This document shows, one piece after another, positions 35,401 through 48,401 of a stretch of DNA of 64,000 nucleotides. The notes beneath the pieces are model-generated. The model worked only from the letters and a program-made list of their open reading frames with translations. It did no database searches and was not told the DNA's origin. The position numbers and the translations under genes were made by a program. This DNA comes from Lichenostomus cassidix. Lineage: Eukaryota > Chordata > Aves > Passeriformes > Meliphagidae. Within the stretch, counting starts at the first letter, position 1; each line of letters opens with the position of its first letter. The stretch lies in NCBI GenBank assembly GCA_008360975.2, contig CM039192.1, positions 11,199,694-11,263,693 of the forward strand. The letters are read 5' to 3'.

Positions 35401-38400
35401 CACCTGACAAAGGGAGGTGAGAATGGAGTGGGAAAGGTGTCCTGCCTTTGTTGCAAGGTGACTCCTAATTGCACCTGAATAAAATAGGAGAGCAGAAAAA
35501 AGTAGTTTGCATCATGGTTGTCCCATTTTTATGCTCTCTAGATAATGAGATGTCAGCCTCTGGAGCCACCTTTAGCATATTCCACAACTGCTAATTTCAT
35601 TAAATGGCCATGAAAAGGGAGTACATTAACCGGTCAAGGTAGTTTCACTTTTTCTTTCCCACTATTAATTTATTTACATATCTTAGCCTTTGCATAGGAA
35701 GAAGAATGCATATCAAATTGGATATCCTGTTCTTGTTTATTGAAGAAGAAGTAAATTTAAGATTCTGAAAACTTTCACAAAGGCCGAACTTCAATGGGCC
35801 TCAGAAATCTGGGAAGAAATGAATAAGTAAAACAGAAGGGAAGAAAGAGAAAAGGCTAGAAGCACAAATGAAATGTGTATATGTATATGCAGTCTTAAAG
35901 CTCCTACTTTACAACTGAATAAATAACTCCTTGAGCAATAATTTATTTTCATGCTGTTAATTAGAAGCATAATTAATTTTTGTAGATTATAAATAATGGT
36001 GCGCAAAATGTCATTCCCAGCAGATCAAATGGAAATAATATAAACATTCTTAAAAAAACAAGAAAAGCATGCAATGAAACTAATGAAACTTGTACTAATG
36101 AAAACTATAAATTTGTGTCTGAAGTTAGTAATTTATTGGTAAAATGTAAGGGTTCATTAATCATTCTGCTTTCTCTTATACTTGGCACATATGGAAGGAA
36201 AATCTCTATGTTTATCACTGCTTCAAATAAACAGTAGCATAAGTAGATTATTCCCAACAGAAAAATTTTTCCCACACCCTAATCTCAGAGCAATCATTCA
36301 CTGATCTAAATGAGCAGTTACTTAAACCGCTAAGAAGGGATGCTAATTAGCTAAGGAAAACTAGGCAAGAGTATTTAATTTAAAAAAAAAATCCAACACT
36401 TTTTTCCCCCTGCTCTCTTATTTCCAATGTGTTATTTACTTCTGGCTGGCTTGGATGCTGTCTTCATGACAATGTCATACATGGGTATGTCTTTGGAGGA
36501 GGATGAGTTCTTACAAACTTCTCTGCTCTACTTTGGTTTTGTAGCCTCTGCTCAGCTGTGGTCACACCTCTCACTTCCCTGTGGGCTTAGGTATGTACTG
36601 AGTTAAAAATGGGGATGAATGTGAGTCTACTTGGTTCTCTGCAAGCAGGAAGGGTGCACTGCCTGGACTCTAAACACTTTAAAACATTTAAATATTTTCG
36701 TTTTTTCCCAGATGTCTCAGGTCTCCAGGTCCAAAAAGCTCCTAACAAGCTATGTGCCTTAGAAAGAAATATCTATTAGCCTTTGATGCCAAACTGTATC
36801 TGCAGCACGTGATGCACAAATAACATCTGAACTCTGCTAGGCTTGTAGATTATGCTGGGTCTCTGCATCCTGGAAGCTTCCTCTTGATGTTCTAGTTAGC
36901 AGTGGAGAGAATTAAGTGGCACTCAGGAGACATACAGAAAGGAAGAGTTTGCCACCAGCCCTGAGAATCCTTGTTCCTACTGCCTGTCCTAGGCACAGAG
37001 CTGTCCCTCTTCCACACCTCCAGCAGTGCTCAGGAGAGAAGTGTTGGGATTATGGGCACTGTTGGCACAGGACTGGTGTTGATGCATTGATGTATTAATT
37101 CTGGGTCAACCACATCTAGTTGTAAGTAAAATAGCTGCAGAATGGCTTCTTTCAGTAGATTTCTGGTATTTCTGATCATCCAAAGATGTAGATTTTTGTG
37201 CTTGAGGTGCCCTGGAGATGTGAGTTGTCTTGTATTTTGCTAACTGTTGTCTTCAGTACTGTGAGCTCTGCTGGTAGTCATCATGTGAAGAGGGACAATA
37301 ATCAACACAGTATTTTGCTAGCACAACATTTCCATGCATTAGAAATTTGAATTTCAGCTCTTGGTTTCATTTTACACATTTTATTCTGCCTTCTGGCTTG
37401 CCAGTGTTGAGGGATGCAAGGAAGCGTCTTTTAGAAAATACATGGACATTGTCAATAGGCCACTAATGGCTGCAGGCAAGCTTTCAGGTTTTAAATTTAT
37501 GTATTTATTCCATTAAAAATGAAATGATCCTACAGAGGGGAGAGGCACTATGTAACAGTAGCACTGTTACTGAATGGATGGAACATATTGGATATGGAAG
37601 AAATTCTGGAGCTGTCTTACATGCCATCTCACTCATTCATCCTCACTTCTAATTCCAGCAGACAAACAATGCTGCATAGGCATGACCTCATCTAAGATAT
37701 AGCTTATTTCCTCTCAATAAATTGTATTCCCTTTACATCTCTTCTGCAAGCACAAGAGTCTAATTCTCTCATACACTATCCTGCGAAAATCCTTCCACCT
37801 CAATTTTTGCTTTAATTCTTCAAGTAGAATTTTAATGTGCTTAAAGATATTTTCAGGAACGCTGGCAAAGACAAGCTTGTAACAGATCTAGGTGTTAGAG
37901 ATTGTGCTGATATTTCTAGAAGGCTGAAAAAGCTGTGTGTGAATGGTAGAAGCACAGCTGAACGTTGTTGAGCCCAGGCAATACAGAGATTAAAAATCAA
38001 GCCCATGTAGAGTATGTAGATTGGTCTTTGTTTAGCCTGTGAGCTGTGATTCACCAGTTTGGCATTCTGTTGAGTAGCCAGCCATCATTGTCGACCTTTG
38101 ATGTATTCTCCATTAAAATGCATGTGCTGTACTTCTGGAGGATTGATGAGAGGTGGAAAAATTGAAGACGTAGTAGAAAGAAAACAGAGTAAGAAAGAAT
38201 TCTCATAGGCTACATAGAAACAATTCATGTCAACATGTGAATAAATACTTCATGTACCTACGGCTATACAACAAACACTGAAAGACTTCAGTGCTCGGCT
38301 GCATTTTGTCTACAAAATTAGTAGCACAGAAAACAGTTCTAAACAAGAGCAAGACACATTCTGAACTAATGCTTTTGTGTTCAAAGCAATGGGATCTCTG

Positions 38401-38866
38401 CTATAATGGGTTCTGTTCTTACCTCTGCCACAGGCTTATTTTAAGACTTAAAAAATTGTGGTAAAAAATGTTATGTTTCTTCTTCTCTATTGGTAAGAAA
38501 AATATGAATCTGATTAGAAAGTTGTTAATTATAATTTATTAAATACTTTGAGGTCCTCAGAGAAAAGTACTAAAGACATAAAAAGAATTATTATGTTATA
38601 GAGATTTAACAACTGGGCCTAAATACTCTGACACGAAGGACAGATTGGTTTATGACAGATACCTTCACCTGTTTGGTATAACTGCTATGAAAACTACAAA
38701 AAAAAGAGCTTGAATTGTTAGACACTAACAATTTGTAGTTTAGCATAAGTATTATTTTAAATTCTGACCTCCAGATGAGATCTTCCATAGGATAGATGCA
38801 TGGTTTTATATAGTAATATACAGAAATAATAGAGAAGGGGAGGATTCAGAACTATGTGACTGAAAG
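32494..38866. other. Noncoding stretch, no gene seen
   Basis: 32.9-33.5 kb is AT-rich unique sequence. 33.8-34.25 kb and 34.4-34.66 kb are GC-richer, with a 137-codon minus-strand open frame (33654-34067) that has a hydrophobic run (FLVGLFLLLGLPSA) but no family resemblance. 35-38.8 kb is AT-rich with TAAT cores near 35930-36000 and 36340-36380. A perfect 8-bp-stem hairpin (GTAACAGT-AGC-ACTGTTAC) lies at 37552-37570. No gene. Confidence 0.45.
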
Positions 38867-38891
38867 CATGAAAGGCTCAAAGCCTTTCATG
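38867..38891. repeat. Perfect 11-bp inverted repeat, 3-nt loop
   Basis: CATGAAAGGCT, loop CAA, then AGCCTTTCATG. The arms are exactly complementary. The stem is too short for a microRNA precursor, there is no U-run after it on either strand, and no known RNA family fits. It could be a protein-binding palindrome or chance. Confidence 0.7.
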
Positions 38892-41800
38892 TTATCATCT
38901 TTGAATAGTGCTTTGGTCTTTTGTTCCTCTTATGATAGATGATGCTTTAGTGTTGCAATGACAGAGAAACTCCTACTCTAAGTTGAAGGGGGAAAAAGTT
39001 AACAGAGGTTAGATATATGTTCACTTACTCACAAAATTTTTTCATAATGCTAATTGCTACCAGTAGTTTTATTTTTCTGTTATTGATGATGTATTACTCA
39101 TGTATGACTCCTTTCCCTCACATAATATTTAAATGTAATGAGGTGTTTCTATGATAAAAAATGTTAAATTTCTTGAGGAAAAGAAGATGGTTTTGAAAAA
39201 GATTGAAAAATAGCACTATGAAGTTTTTTATTAAAATGCTAAACAGTGGCTTCTTGTAGAGATTTATGTATCATCTCAGATTGTCTTTATACTGAATACT
39301 CTTATTTTTCCTATTCTCTGACTGACTCCACAGCTTTTATTTTCACCTGTTCCAGAAGTCTTAGTGAATCCAAACTCTTATCCAAGTTAAAAATTACAGA
39401 CTCTGACCTTTTATTATTAAGAAAGAAAGAAAGAAGAAACACATGTGAAAATGTTGTCCTCTTCCTCCAGCATCACCTTTTCTCTAGGAAACCTTGATGT
39501 AAAGTTTTGGATTTTTTGTCTTTTAAGTAAGAGGAACCTGAGGGGGTAATTACTGGGTAATTGATATGCTGCACTACAGAGCTACTGGGCTCACACAGCT
39601 GCCGAGAGAAGCAGGATTGTCCCTTCTCCTTGCACTACTTGGTACAATCACAAGGCTGCTGCAGCACCAGCTGGTCATTTTGGCAGGGCTCTATGGGTGT
39701 TCTAGACCAGAATGCTCATGCAGATAAAAATGGATCTGTTTTGGATGTGCACTTCACCAGGGTGCTCCACTAAGACATCTCATTTCATAACACAAGCCCT
39801 CTCTAACTCAGCCATTAAATTATCATACAATTAAAGTCTTTCTTTGTTAATTATTAGGTCATCGTTTTCTGCCTCTTGCAAACATAAGGAAAAGGCTATG
39901 GGAAGCCCTACAGGAGATAACTTGGAGGAGCCCAGAAGTCTTTTAGTGGCTGCACTGTACGTATTAAACAGCCTTGGAGAATATTCTGCATTTGTTATAT
40001 TTCAATGGGGTAACCACTGAGGCTCTACTTACTCTTGCAGTAAGACTTCTATCATATTGGTTCAAACATGAGCTGTTAACAATTCTATTTTACGTGCTTT
40101 TTGCAGGCTTTCTGCTACTCTTGTCAGATATATTTGAGTTCTGTGGGCTTTTTTCAGTCTAGTCTAGAGCTTCTGAAATGCATCCCATAGGATGCAAAGA
40201 GGGAGGGGTTATTGCTAAGTGCTCTCAGCTGCTGTGGGTGGGTTGTGTGCCCTAATCTTATAGGACCACAAAATGAAAGCCTCCAGAAACAAGGAACTCA
40301 GCTGCAGCTTATTCCCTGGTGGCAAACTGGTATGTTCTTTTTAGTGGTTATCACCTTTTGACCACGATGCCTAAAAATTAGAGAGAAATAGAAGAGAAGG
40401 GGTTTTAACAGGCTCATATTGGAGACATGTTTTACAAGAGTGATGAGCTTGTTTGATTTGTGTGTAATGAGCACCAGGTGCCACACCATGTGTGTAAGCT
40501 GCGTTACTCACCATCTCCAGTTTCAGGAAATTGTTGTGTCTGGCCTCTTGTTTTTCTGGCTCAGTTTAGTATAAACTTCAGCTGATAAACAAAACAGCCT
40601 AACCATTTCAGATCCACTCATTACCACTGCCCAGAAGAAGATAATATAGGTATACAGGTAATGATGCATTCAAGCAAAATACCTAGTGCCTGTAGAGCTC
40701 TTTAAATCTCTAGATGTGTATTTTGTTTTGTTTAAAGGCATTATATGAATCTACTATATGTATAGAAAAATATGTTTATTGAAATGTCTGAATTTTATAT
40801 ATTTTAGAACATCTTATTTGGCATCTAAATGCAGAACAACTTTTTTACTGAGATGACGTGGTCAGGAATAGGAGATATCAAGCACTAGAATCTGTAATGA
40901 CCCATGTGTAAGAGTTGCCTTTAGATATACAGCCATGTTTACAGAGATTATGGGAAGGCTTCATGCGCTTCAGTGCAATTTGCTAAATACAATGTGGGAT
41001 GAAATTGCTGTTGTTGGAGCACAGGACATCTTTAGAAATGAGTAGCTTGGGGGAGGAAAGCCTTATGTGTTCACCTGAAACAAAAAGCATTAGTAAATTT
41101 AGATTACTGTTCTCTTGAAATAATTTACAAAATTGCAATACCTTTGACAGTGAATTCCAGTTAATTGCTTTACAATAAGAGAGCACTTGTTTTTCCAGGA
41201 ATAACTCCCCTGTGAGACTCCCCTAATAAAGTCTTGCAGATTTCTGTCCAATTTCTTCACATGTTCTGTCATGTCATCAACTCCATTTCTCCTCATCACG
41301 TCTTCTCCATGGCAGCACCTCAGAATCTTTCCTATGCTTCAGCCCTGTTTTCTGATGGAGTTGTTTAATTTAGTGTTTTGTAATCTCTTCCCAATAAGTC
41401 ATAAACTCTTGTGTAGTCAGAGGGGACAAAGAGAGCACATATCCCTGCTAGTCCAGAGTGAGCCTGTCCTCAGCATGAGCAGCCAGAAGTGATGCTGTGG
41501 GAATGTAAAGGGCCAAAGTCCTCTGAGCATCTCCTTAATGGGGACAGAATTTGGCTCTGGCTTTTGGAAATCTTTAGCAACAATCTCCCTGATAATACTG
41601 CCTGTCTGTTGAGGGTAACTGGCCAGCAGAATCAAAGGAACAGGCAGAGGCACAAGCACAAAAGACTCATCTCTTTAGGCAAGCAAGCTAAAAATAATTT
41701 GGCCTTTAGATATCTGCAATATGTTACAAATGCATGGTATGTTACCACACAATTCCTATTTGTCTCTTCTAGCCCCAGAAAAATCTGTGTGTGTATATAC

Positions 41801-42030
41801 ATATTTATTTATTAAACATGGTGAAGTATTCAAGGGTCTCCCTGTAATGGTTATCCAAAGCATCAGTGCATGCCGAATTCAAAAATAAAATGAATGTAAC
41901 TTAACTGTGAAAAGCCTACAATTAATTTTTATCTGCTGAAATGGAAGAATACATCTTCCAGGGGAAGTTGTGAACACTTAATGGAGAGAGCTAATAGGAT
42001 TGGACCAGCATAGTTGCAACTAACAGTGTG
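38892..42030. other. Noncoding stretch, no gene seen
   Basis: AT-rich, with a (GAAA)n run at 39417-39436 in which one unit is shortened. The plus-strand frame at 41489-41815 (108 codons) has no recognisable domain. Nothing else supportable. Confidence 0.45.
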
Positions 42031-42085
42031 CAGTGGGATTTTCAAAAGCACTAAGGGAAAAAATACTTTAATAGAACTCCCATAC
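42031..42085. repeat. Degenerate ancient amniote interspersed repeat
   Basis: CAGTGGGATTTTCAAAAGC, ACTAAGGGAAAAAATAC and AGAACTCCCATAC follow the 'GTGGGATTTTCAAAAGCACCTAAGGGAGTTAG...AACTCCCATTGA' order of an old palindromic amniote repeat that I recognise but cannot name securely. Confidence 0.5.
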
Positions 42086-42422
42086 TTAATCTTCTCATTG
42101 TTGCTAAGCTTCCATGATATGAACTTCGAACTCATGTTAGGAAATATTTGCCTTGCTGGACTTGTGTTTTCAGGTTGTGAAACTGGAAATTCAGTTTTGT
42201 AAAGCATTGATGTTTTCCATGACACCTTCCACACATTGCACTGTTTTACAAATCACTCTAAGCCTAACTTGGGTAGACATACAGGTATCTGAATATCAAA
42301 CCAAAGTAATTCTTCATTGCACTGAAGAATTAACGAGGCCTTTTAGGAAAGCTATTTAGGAAGCCTTAATGTAGTAAGTGGTATAATTTGGCTACACAGG
42401 AAATCAGTGTGTTGTGGCATTT

Positions 42423-44108
42423 CTGCCAGGGGGACAGTGGGCCCATGTAGACGTGCCCAGGTCAGTCTGTTCAGCGCTTGTGCTTGCTGGGGAAGAAGCA
42501 GGGTCCAGGGCTTACGTAAGTGCTCTATTTCACCACAATTTAGCTGGTTTCCATGGAGATAATTATGTTGTCACAAACTAAGGGTAAAGATTTCAAGTGC
42601 AAGATAAATAGGAGGAGCACATGGACTTCCAAACAATAAAGATGTTCTTCTTTTGCTCTGTTGTAACAAAAGGCACCTATAATCACAGCAGTGAAAGAGT
42701 GAGCTGTCTTTGCGATAAACATTGTTAGCATTCAGTATATCAACACCCTGTATTTCATACTATGCCTCTCAATACCTTTTTCTTTATGATCATGCTTTCA
42801 GTGGATAATAGTTTTCACCAGTTACACTACAGTGGGGCCAACCCTTTAGCTGGAATAAATCAGCCCAGCTGGACTGCAGTCAATGAAACTGTGCTAAATT
42901 AAGGCTGAATTAAGCTGTGCTGAATTAAACCATTTGGGAATTTGACTTAACATTGTTCACCTGCCCTGCCAAGTGATCAGGTCAATAATACAAACAACAG
43001 AAGATAGATATCTGATGGATTTTTTTTCTGTAAGTAGTTGTTCCCTTCAACCCTCTGAGTTATTCAAGACAATAGTTTGGTCAAGCTTCTGGCTTACCAG
43101 TGGCCTAACCAATTCCTTGCTGTAAGGGTGTTTTGCTCACCATTCTGGTTAATTAGTAAGGTAGCACTTGTTTTTTCTTTTTTCTTATTCCTTTCCCTCT
43201 CATTTCCAGCCATAGGCTTATATAAGCTAATGATAAATGCTTGTTAAAGGGTTGGATGTTATGTTTCCAAAGACTATTTACATTACTGGTCTGTGAAACT
43301 CTTGATTGAAATTGGTCTCAATTTTTAAACTGTTGACAGTACTGGAAAAGAGTCTGAATAAAGCCTGAGTGCAGTCATCTATGTATACTAGAAAATAAAC
43401 TGCAGGTGAGTCAAAGCATGTTTGTCATCTGCAGAGCCACATCCATATGGTATGGATTTGTAAGCTATTGGCTGTGCTGTTAACTTGTTGGCCTTGTAAA
43501 TCACATCTAACATCAAAATAACAAGGAATTTCCCCTTTGAGTGGGCAATATGCTCAGTTTTTTAAAATTAGAAGCTACTCAACACCATTACATGCAGATT
43601 ACTTGATACGTGTTGTTGATTGTGGTTCTAAATGTTAACAGTGCACTTGAGTTGCCTGAGCACAGCCCCTGGTGTCACCCTGCTGCAGGGCTGTCAGAGC
43701 TCATCCTGGCTTTAGGGAGCCCTTCATGTGCTGGGAGTGCAGGAAAAATAGCATAGGAGATTGTAATGTAGACACTCTTCTCAGCAGGGTGATTATTTGT
43801 ACTTAGTGGGGGATCCATATTGTACTCATAGAATTTATATTTTCTATATAATGCTTACTTACTGATTAAATATATTAGTTTTAAGTAAATTTTAGATGGT
43901 AAGGAGAAATATATGCACTGCATATGTAGCAGACTGTATGCTTAGATTATATATACATGTTGAAACTCTAGCTTTTATTTAATAATTCAATGGCACTGCC
44001 TCAGTTGTGTTCTTTGTTTGGCACTGACAAAAGCTTTTGTAACTTTACACTGAATCTGAGAATTCTAGCCTTCTTTCTGTGGTTTCATGTTACTTGAGGG
44101 AGAAAGAT
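42423..44108 (+). promoter_or_regulatory. Tandem noncoding duplicate, copy A
   Basis: First of two collinear, same-strand copies; the partner is 48402-49826. The core alignment, 42547-42632 against 48503-48588, is ungapped and matches at about 68 of 86 positions. Its first 30 bases (GTTTCCATGG..., AATTATGTTGTCACAA) match at 28 of 30. A second homologous part is 43946-44108, with AAAGCTTTT, GGTTTCATGTTACTTGA and ATTCA.T.GCACTG in common order. The core holds an RFX X-box-like GTTTCCATGGAGAT, a TAATTA homeodomain core and TTGTCACAA, an inverted pair of SOX half-sites. No frame stays open through either part, so it is noncoding. It is likely an ancient local duplication; regulatory function is inferred from the uneven conservation. 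Confidence 0.6.
42850..42935. repeat. Degenerate ancient amniote interspersed repeat inside copy A
   Basis: AATAAATCAGCCCAGCTGG, GCAGTCAATGAAACTGTGCT and GGCTGAATTAAG match the 'TAAATCAGC.CAGCTCCA.TGAAGTCAATGGAGCTGTGCTGATTTA' palindromic layout. The corresponding interval of copy B shows nothing like it, so the insertion in A could postdate the duplication or have been lost from B. Confidence 0.45.
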
Positions 44109-47100
44109 GCCCTGGACAGTGCTGCCTTGGGAGTTGGGGCTCTCTGTGGGAGCCCAGCTGTGGGGGCTGCCCTGCTCCACAGAGGTGTGTCCACGTTGTC
44201 TTTCTCCTCCAGATCAGAAGTCCTACCCCATTCATGTTATTCTCTCACTCTGCCACCTGCTTTTAATCTGTGAGCGAGGCTTATTGCTCTGGTTGATCTC
44301 GTCTGCTTATTTTGTCTTATTATCTGCTACAGTATATGGTAATTAGAATGAGAGAATAGAGACATAACAATAAGCAGAAAATTCCTTCACATTGCCTTTT
44401 TTTCACTCATTTGTTTTCTTATATTGTCTTTTCACTGTGGATGTCTCCTCCTTTCTTTTCAATTTTTTTTTTTCAATATTATGTCTTGAGTTTGGCCTTT
44501 GGGCCAGGATCCTGTAGCTTCTTTCCTAGAGGGATTTTTTATTAATTTTTTTTCCAAAAGAATACATTTTTAAGTAACTTTCCAGTTTTCTTTACAGACT
44601 AGACTAAAACAGTGACTCAGAACCAAGCACTAAACTGCCTGAATTACACTTTTCAACCAGTACAGCAGTGGAATGTCATACCATTTAAAGCAATTCAGGT
44701 TTTCTGTCCATAACTTAGTTACGCTGTAAAAATGGACTTGGGAATTTTCAAAAATGTAAGAACTGAGAGAATTTTTGAATAGCATCTTTCTGAAAATATA
44801 GGTTGTTTTTTTTTTTTCTGTTGTGAGATTTTAATATATGCATTTCCAAAGTTGTCAGGTTATCTGTGGTGGGGGTTATTGGAAACTGGTCTTCTGCAAA
44901 CTGCAGGCATTGAACATTGAAGAGACCCACAGTATGTATCTTATCCTTCTGAAATTCCAGTGGGGTTTTCAGTCCTTGCCACGTCAAAAAAGAACAAAGG
45001 TCTCAGCTGGATTTCTTTGTGTTTGAATTTGAACTTGTAAGGCAGGCATATCCCAGAGAGACACTTGCACACGTTGGGGTTACACCCATTGCTCGATCTG
45101 GTAATGAGCAGGGATGGCAGCCCTGATGGGGCAGGTTCAAGTCGTTGTTTATATGATGAAGTGCCAGAGTATGAATAACAGATGCACTCATTTTCTGCTT
45201 GCAGAATGTGTGATTATGTCACAGAGTTGCATAACTCAAGGGCAGCCAGAAATGCCTTGCTAAAGAAGAAAGAAAGAAAGACCCTTGCGTGGAGGTCCAT
45301 TTGCAGAGCTGACAGAAAACCTGTGGTGCATCAGCTCTTGCCCAAGCTTCACATTTCAGATGATTATATTTGCTACATTTCTTCTGCAAGGAGTACATAA
45401 AACAGAAATTGTGTGCAAAATCTGTATATCCTAAAATAAAAAATTTACTCAGATCATAAGAATCTGAGATTTTTATTCACAATATACCACAAAAGACAAG
45501 AGAGCAGGACATGCTAAGCATCAGTGTGAAGAGTTAGTGAACCATCTCCAAAGTAAAGGCAGAAGCCATTTTAGAAGCTGTAGCTTGTTCTTTAAATGGC
45601 ATGAAAGACAGATTTGGTCATCCACTTCTGTGCCTTAGTGACTCTCTGGCATTTGAAGATATTGTTTCTTATCCAAGATTTGATGCTAATACTATAACCT
45701 CAGGTAAATTCTTTGATGGTGGTCACTGTAGTGTCTGCTAAAGTTAGATAGGGACATCTGTCAGACCTTCAGGTTAGTTAATCCTATTGAACAGCACTGT
45801 GAGATGTAATAATTGATTTATACAATGATCTCTTGCTTGCATTTATACTGTCTACCAAAGGACTCCTAGGTCCTAACACTTGTATTGAGAGAATTTCAAA
45901 AGGCTCATGGGGGATGGCAATAACTCAGATGATATCAAAAGGCGATTTCAGTGCCTGGGAGTCTGGGATACTTTGCAAAGTGCTCCAGTGTCCTCAGAGG
46001 TCAAATTAACCATAATGTGTTCTATAGCTGCTCTTGGTTTGGTTGCAAATCAAATGCCCTTCCTTTGGTAGTGCTTCAGAATGGAGCATTTTGTGACAAT
46101 GTTCCTTGAAGCTTTCCAGTAAAGACAATGACTTAAAAAATAAATCTTTGTGATAGGGTTTAACCTTTCATGGCAAGAATGTGTTAATGGCAATTCTTCC
46201 CTTTAGAAACTTACTATGGAAAGATAGGCTTAGAAGCTGTTCTCTGCTTTTGCCAAATCTATTTTATTCATCAATAAAATGAAAAATTCACTGTATTATG
46301 GTAAGTTTGCAATGGGACTGTGCAGGAGAGGAGCAGCTCTAATGTCATACTTCAGTCAGGATTAAATTTTCCCTTGTCCATTATTTTTCTTAGAACAAAA
46401 ACAAAAAGCGTCAAACTGAGGATAAATAGGCAGCAGTGTCAAAGCTTGTCACTCTTCCCAGCTCTAGCAAGGGTAGGCTTTCAGCTCCTAGTGGTGTTTT
46501 CTCCCTGTCTTCACCGTCCATGCTGCTTTCACTGGAGACAAAAGTGCACTTTTTTCCTTTTTTAATTTTGGATGCTGAGGAATTGTGCCAGGTTGAGCTG
46601 GCAAAGAGCTAAGTGCCACAGCAGGGATGAAGATTCATAAATGATGAAGACACAATCTCTTAAACTCCCTAGCTCACAGGTGTTTTGTTATTAATGAAGC
46701 TGAAAAAGATGCTCCAAATTATGTCTCCTTGTCATGAGAGCTCTGGCAGCTCTTTGTGACTGAAAGATCTTGCTCTTGCAGGTGTGTGGAATAAACTTGC
46801 AAGCCAGAATGGGGAAACAAGAGAGAGAAAGAAAAACATTCACATACCCAGGGGATCCTAGAGATGGGAGAGAAATTACAAAAACCCTCAGTCAGTGCAT
46901 AGTGAAATGTATTCTGTCAATATATGGGAAAAGAGATAACTACAGACTTCATCTCCATGCATCTTATTTATCCCTCCAGCCCACATACACCTGGCAGCAA
47001 AGAGAATTGTCATCTGGTCTGCAACCCTACACTGACATCCCTTCTAAATCCCTAAAGCAGAGCAACCTAAAAGCTAAAAAGGATTTTTAGAGTTTTGCGA

Positions 47101-48401
47101 GTTCTTTTCCAAAAACCAACAGTGATGACATCAAAGCCTTGGAACAAAAGCACAGCATTTCTTTTTTTCAATTTTTTCATCTTTTGCCCCCAATGTGTTA
47201 AGACCTGACTTATGGAAAATAATAATATTATGCTGGGGTTTATTGCCTTGTTATGGAAGAATGAAGTTCATTTTTGCTTTTTATTGGCACCATCTGTTTC
47301 TTTTCTGGCAAGACAGCATAAAATGGTAGTATCATACATATCAATGGATGGTCCTGAGGTGTGCAGGCTTTACCAGTCATAAGATGTTCAAGAATTCTGT
47401 CTTCCCTTCTTCTGCATAGTCTGACCAAAAAAGAAAAAAAAAAGGCTCTCCCTGCCCCAAAAGCCATAAGGCACATTTTCTATTGAGACATTTAGCAAAA
47501 TGTTATCTGTTAGAGAAAATGAAAAATTTAAATAAGGTGCTTAGGAAGAGTATCACTAGATTTTTCCTGTATTCACCTTTCTAAATCACTGGAAATGCTG
47601 ATGAGCAATGCCCTCCCCTCTTCCAGCCTGGAATGTGGTGCACAGCTGGATGGTCACGGTGACTGCGTAGGTCAGTGGTGCAGGAGGAGGTGCTATAGTT
47701 TGGAGGCTGATTAAAATTTTGTCACTGACATGATTTCCAGACACCACCTTACTCTTAGATACTTGTTTTGAGTGTGCAGATTGAGTAGTTATCTACCAGT
47801 ACCTACTGATTGCTGTACAGGGGAGTATAAACTATCAAATTAAACAAGATGTATCCCATTTACTGTTACGTAGAAAAGCAATTCCAGGTCAATATCTGGC
47901 AAAGGAATACAGCCTCATTTTAACATTCATTGCAGTCACAGAAAACTTCAAAAGTCCACTGTTTCCTAAAGGCTTTTGTAGTAATTGTGTATTTGAGGAG
48001 GTTTGGGGAATTTAGTTTGATGTCAAAGCTGAGCCTAAAGTGATCCTCAATGATGATTTAAGTTCTAAAATTAGAAGCAGATGAAAAATAAAGGTAATAG
48101 GAATTTAACCTCAGAAAGCTTGGCATACACTTTTATACTGTGAACAGTATTCACAGTGTTTTCTTTGGTTTGTGAGTCAGTGTCAGCAATTCCTAGTAAT
48201 CAGACACCTAAAGCACAGTTTATGCTGAGCAGAGCTACATGAGCATAAGAGAACACTGAGACATGTATCCTGATGCTGAACAGCTGAGAAGTTTACTTAG
48301 TCCTAATGTAATTATTGGTTTGTTTTTTGGCTGGTTAGAGGTAGAAGAGAGTATTGTTTTAATAAATCCCTACTAAACTGGTTTGTGGGTTTCTATGAAA
48401 T
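44109..48401. other. Noncoding stretch between the two duplicate copies
   Basis: T13 at 44463-44475, T-runs near 44809, and (GAAA)n at 45262-45283. 44100-44240 is GC-richer with chance open frames. A minus-strand-coded 78-codon frame at 47240 and a plus-strand 106-codon frame at 46770-47090 have no recognisable domains. A perfect small hairpin (ACTGTGAA, loop CAGTA, TTCACAGT) lies near 48137-48157. I find no further homology to the second copy in this spacer. Confidence 0.45.

Noticed and set aside
43340..43405. Exon between TTGACAG and TGCAG|GTGAGTC
   Set aside because: The acceptor tract is weak and all three frames contain stops; it also lies inside copy A of the duplication.
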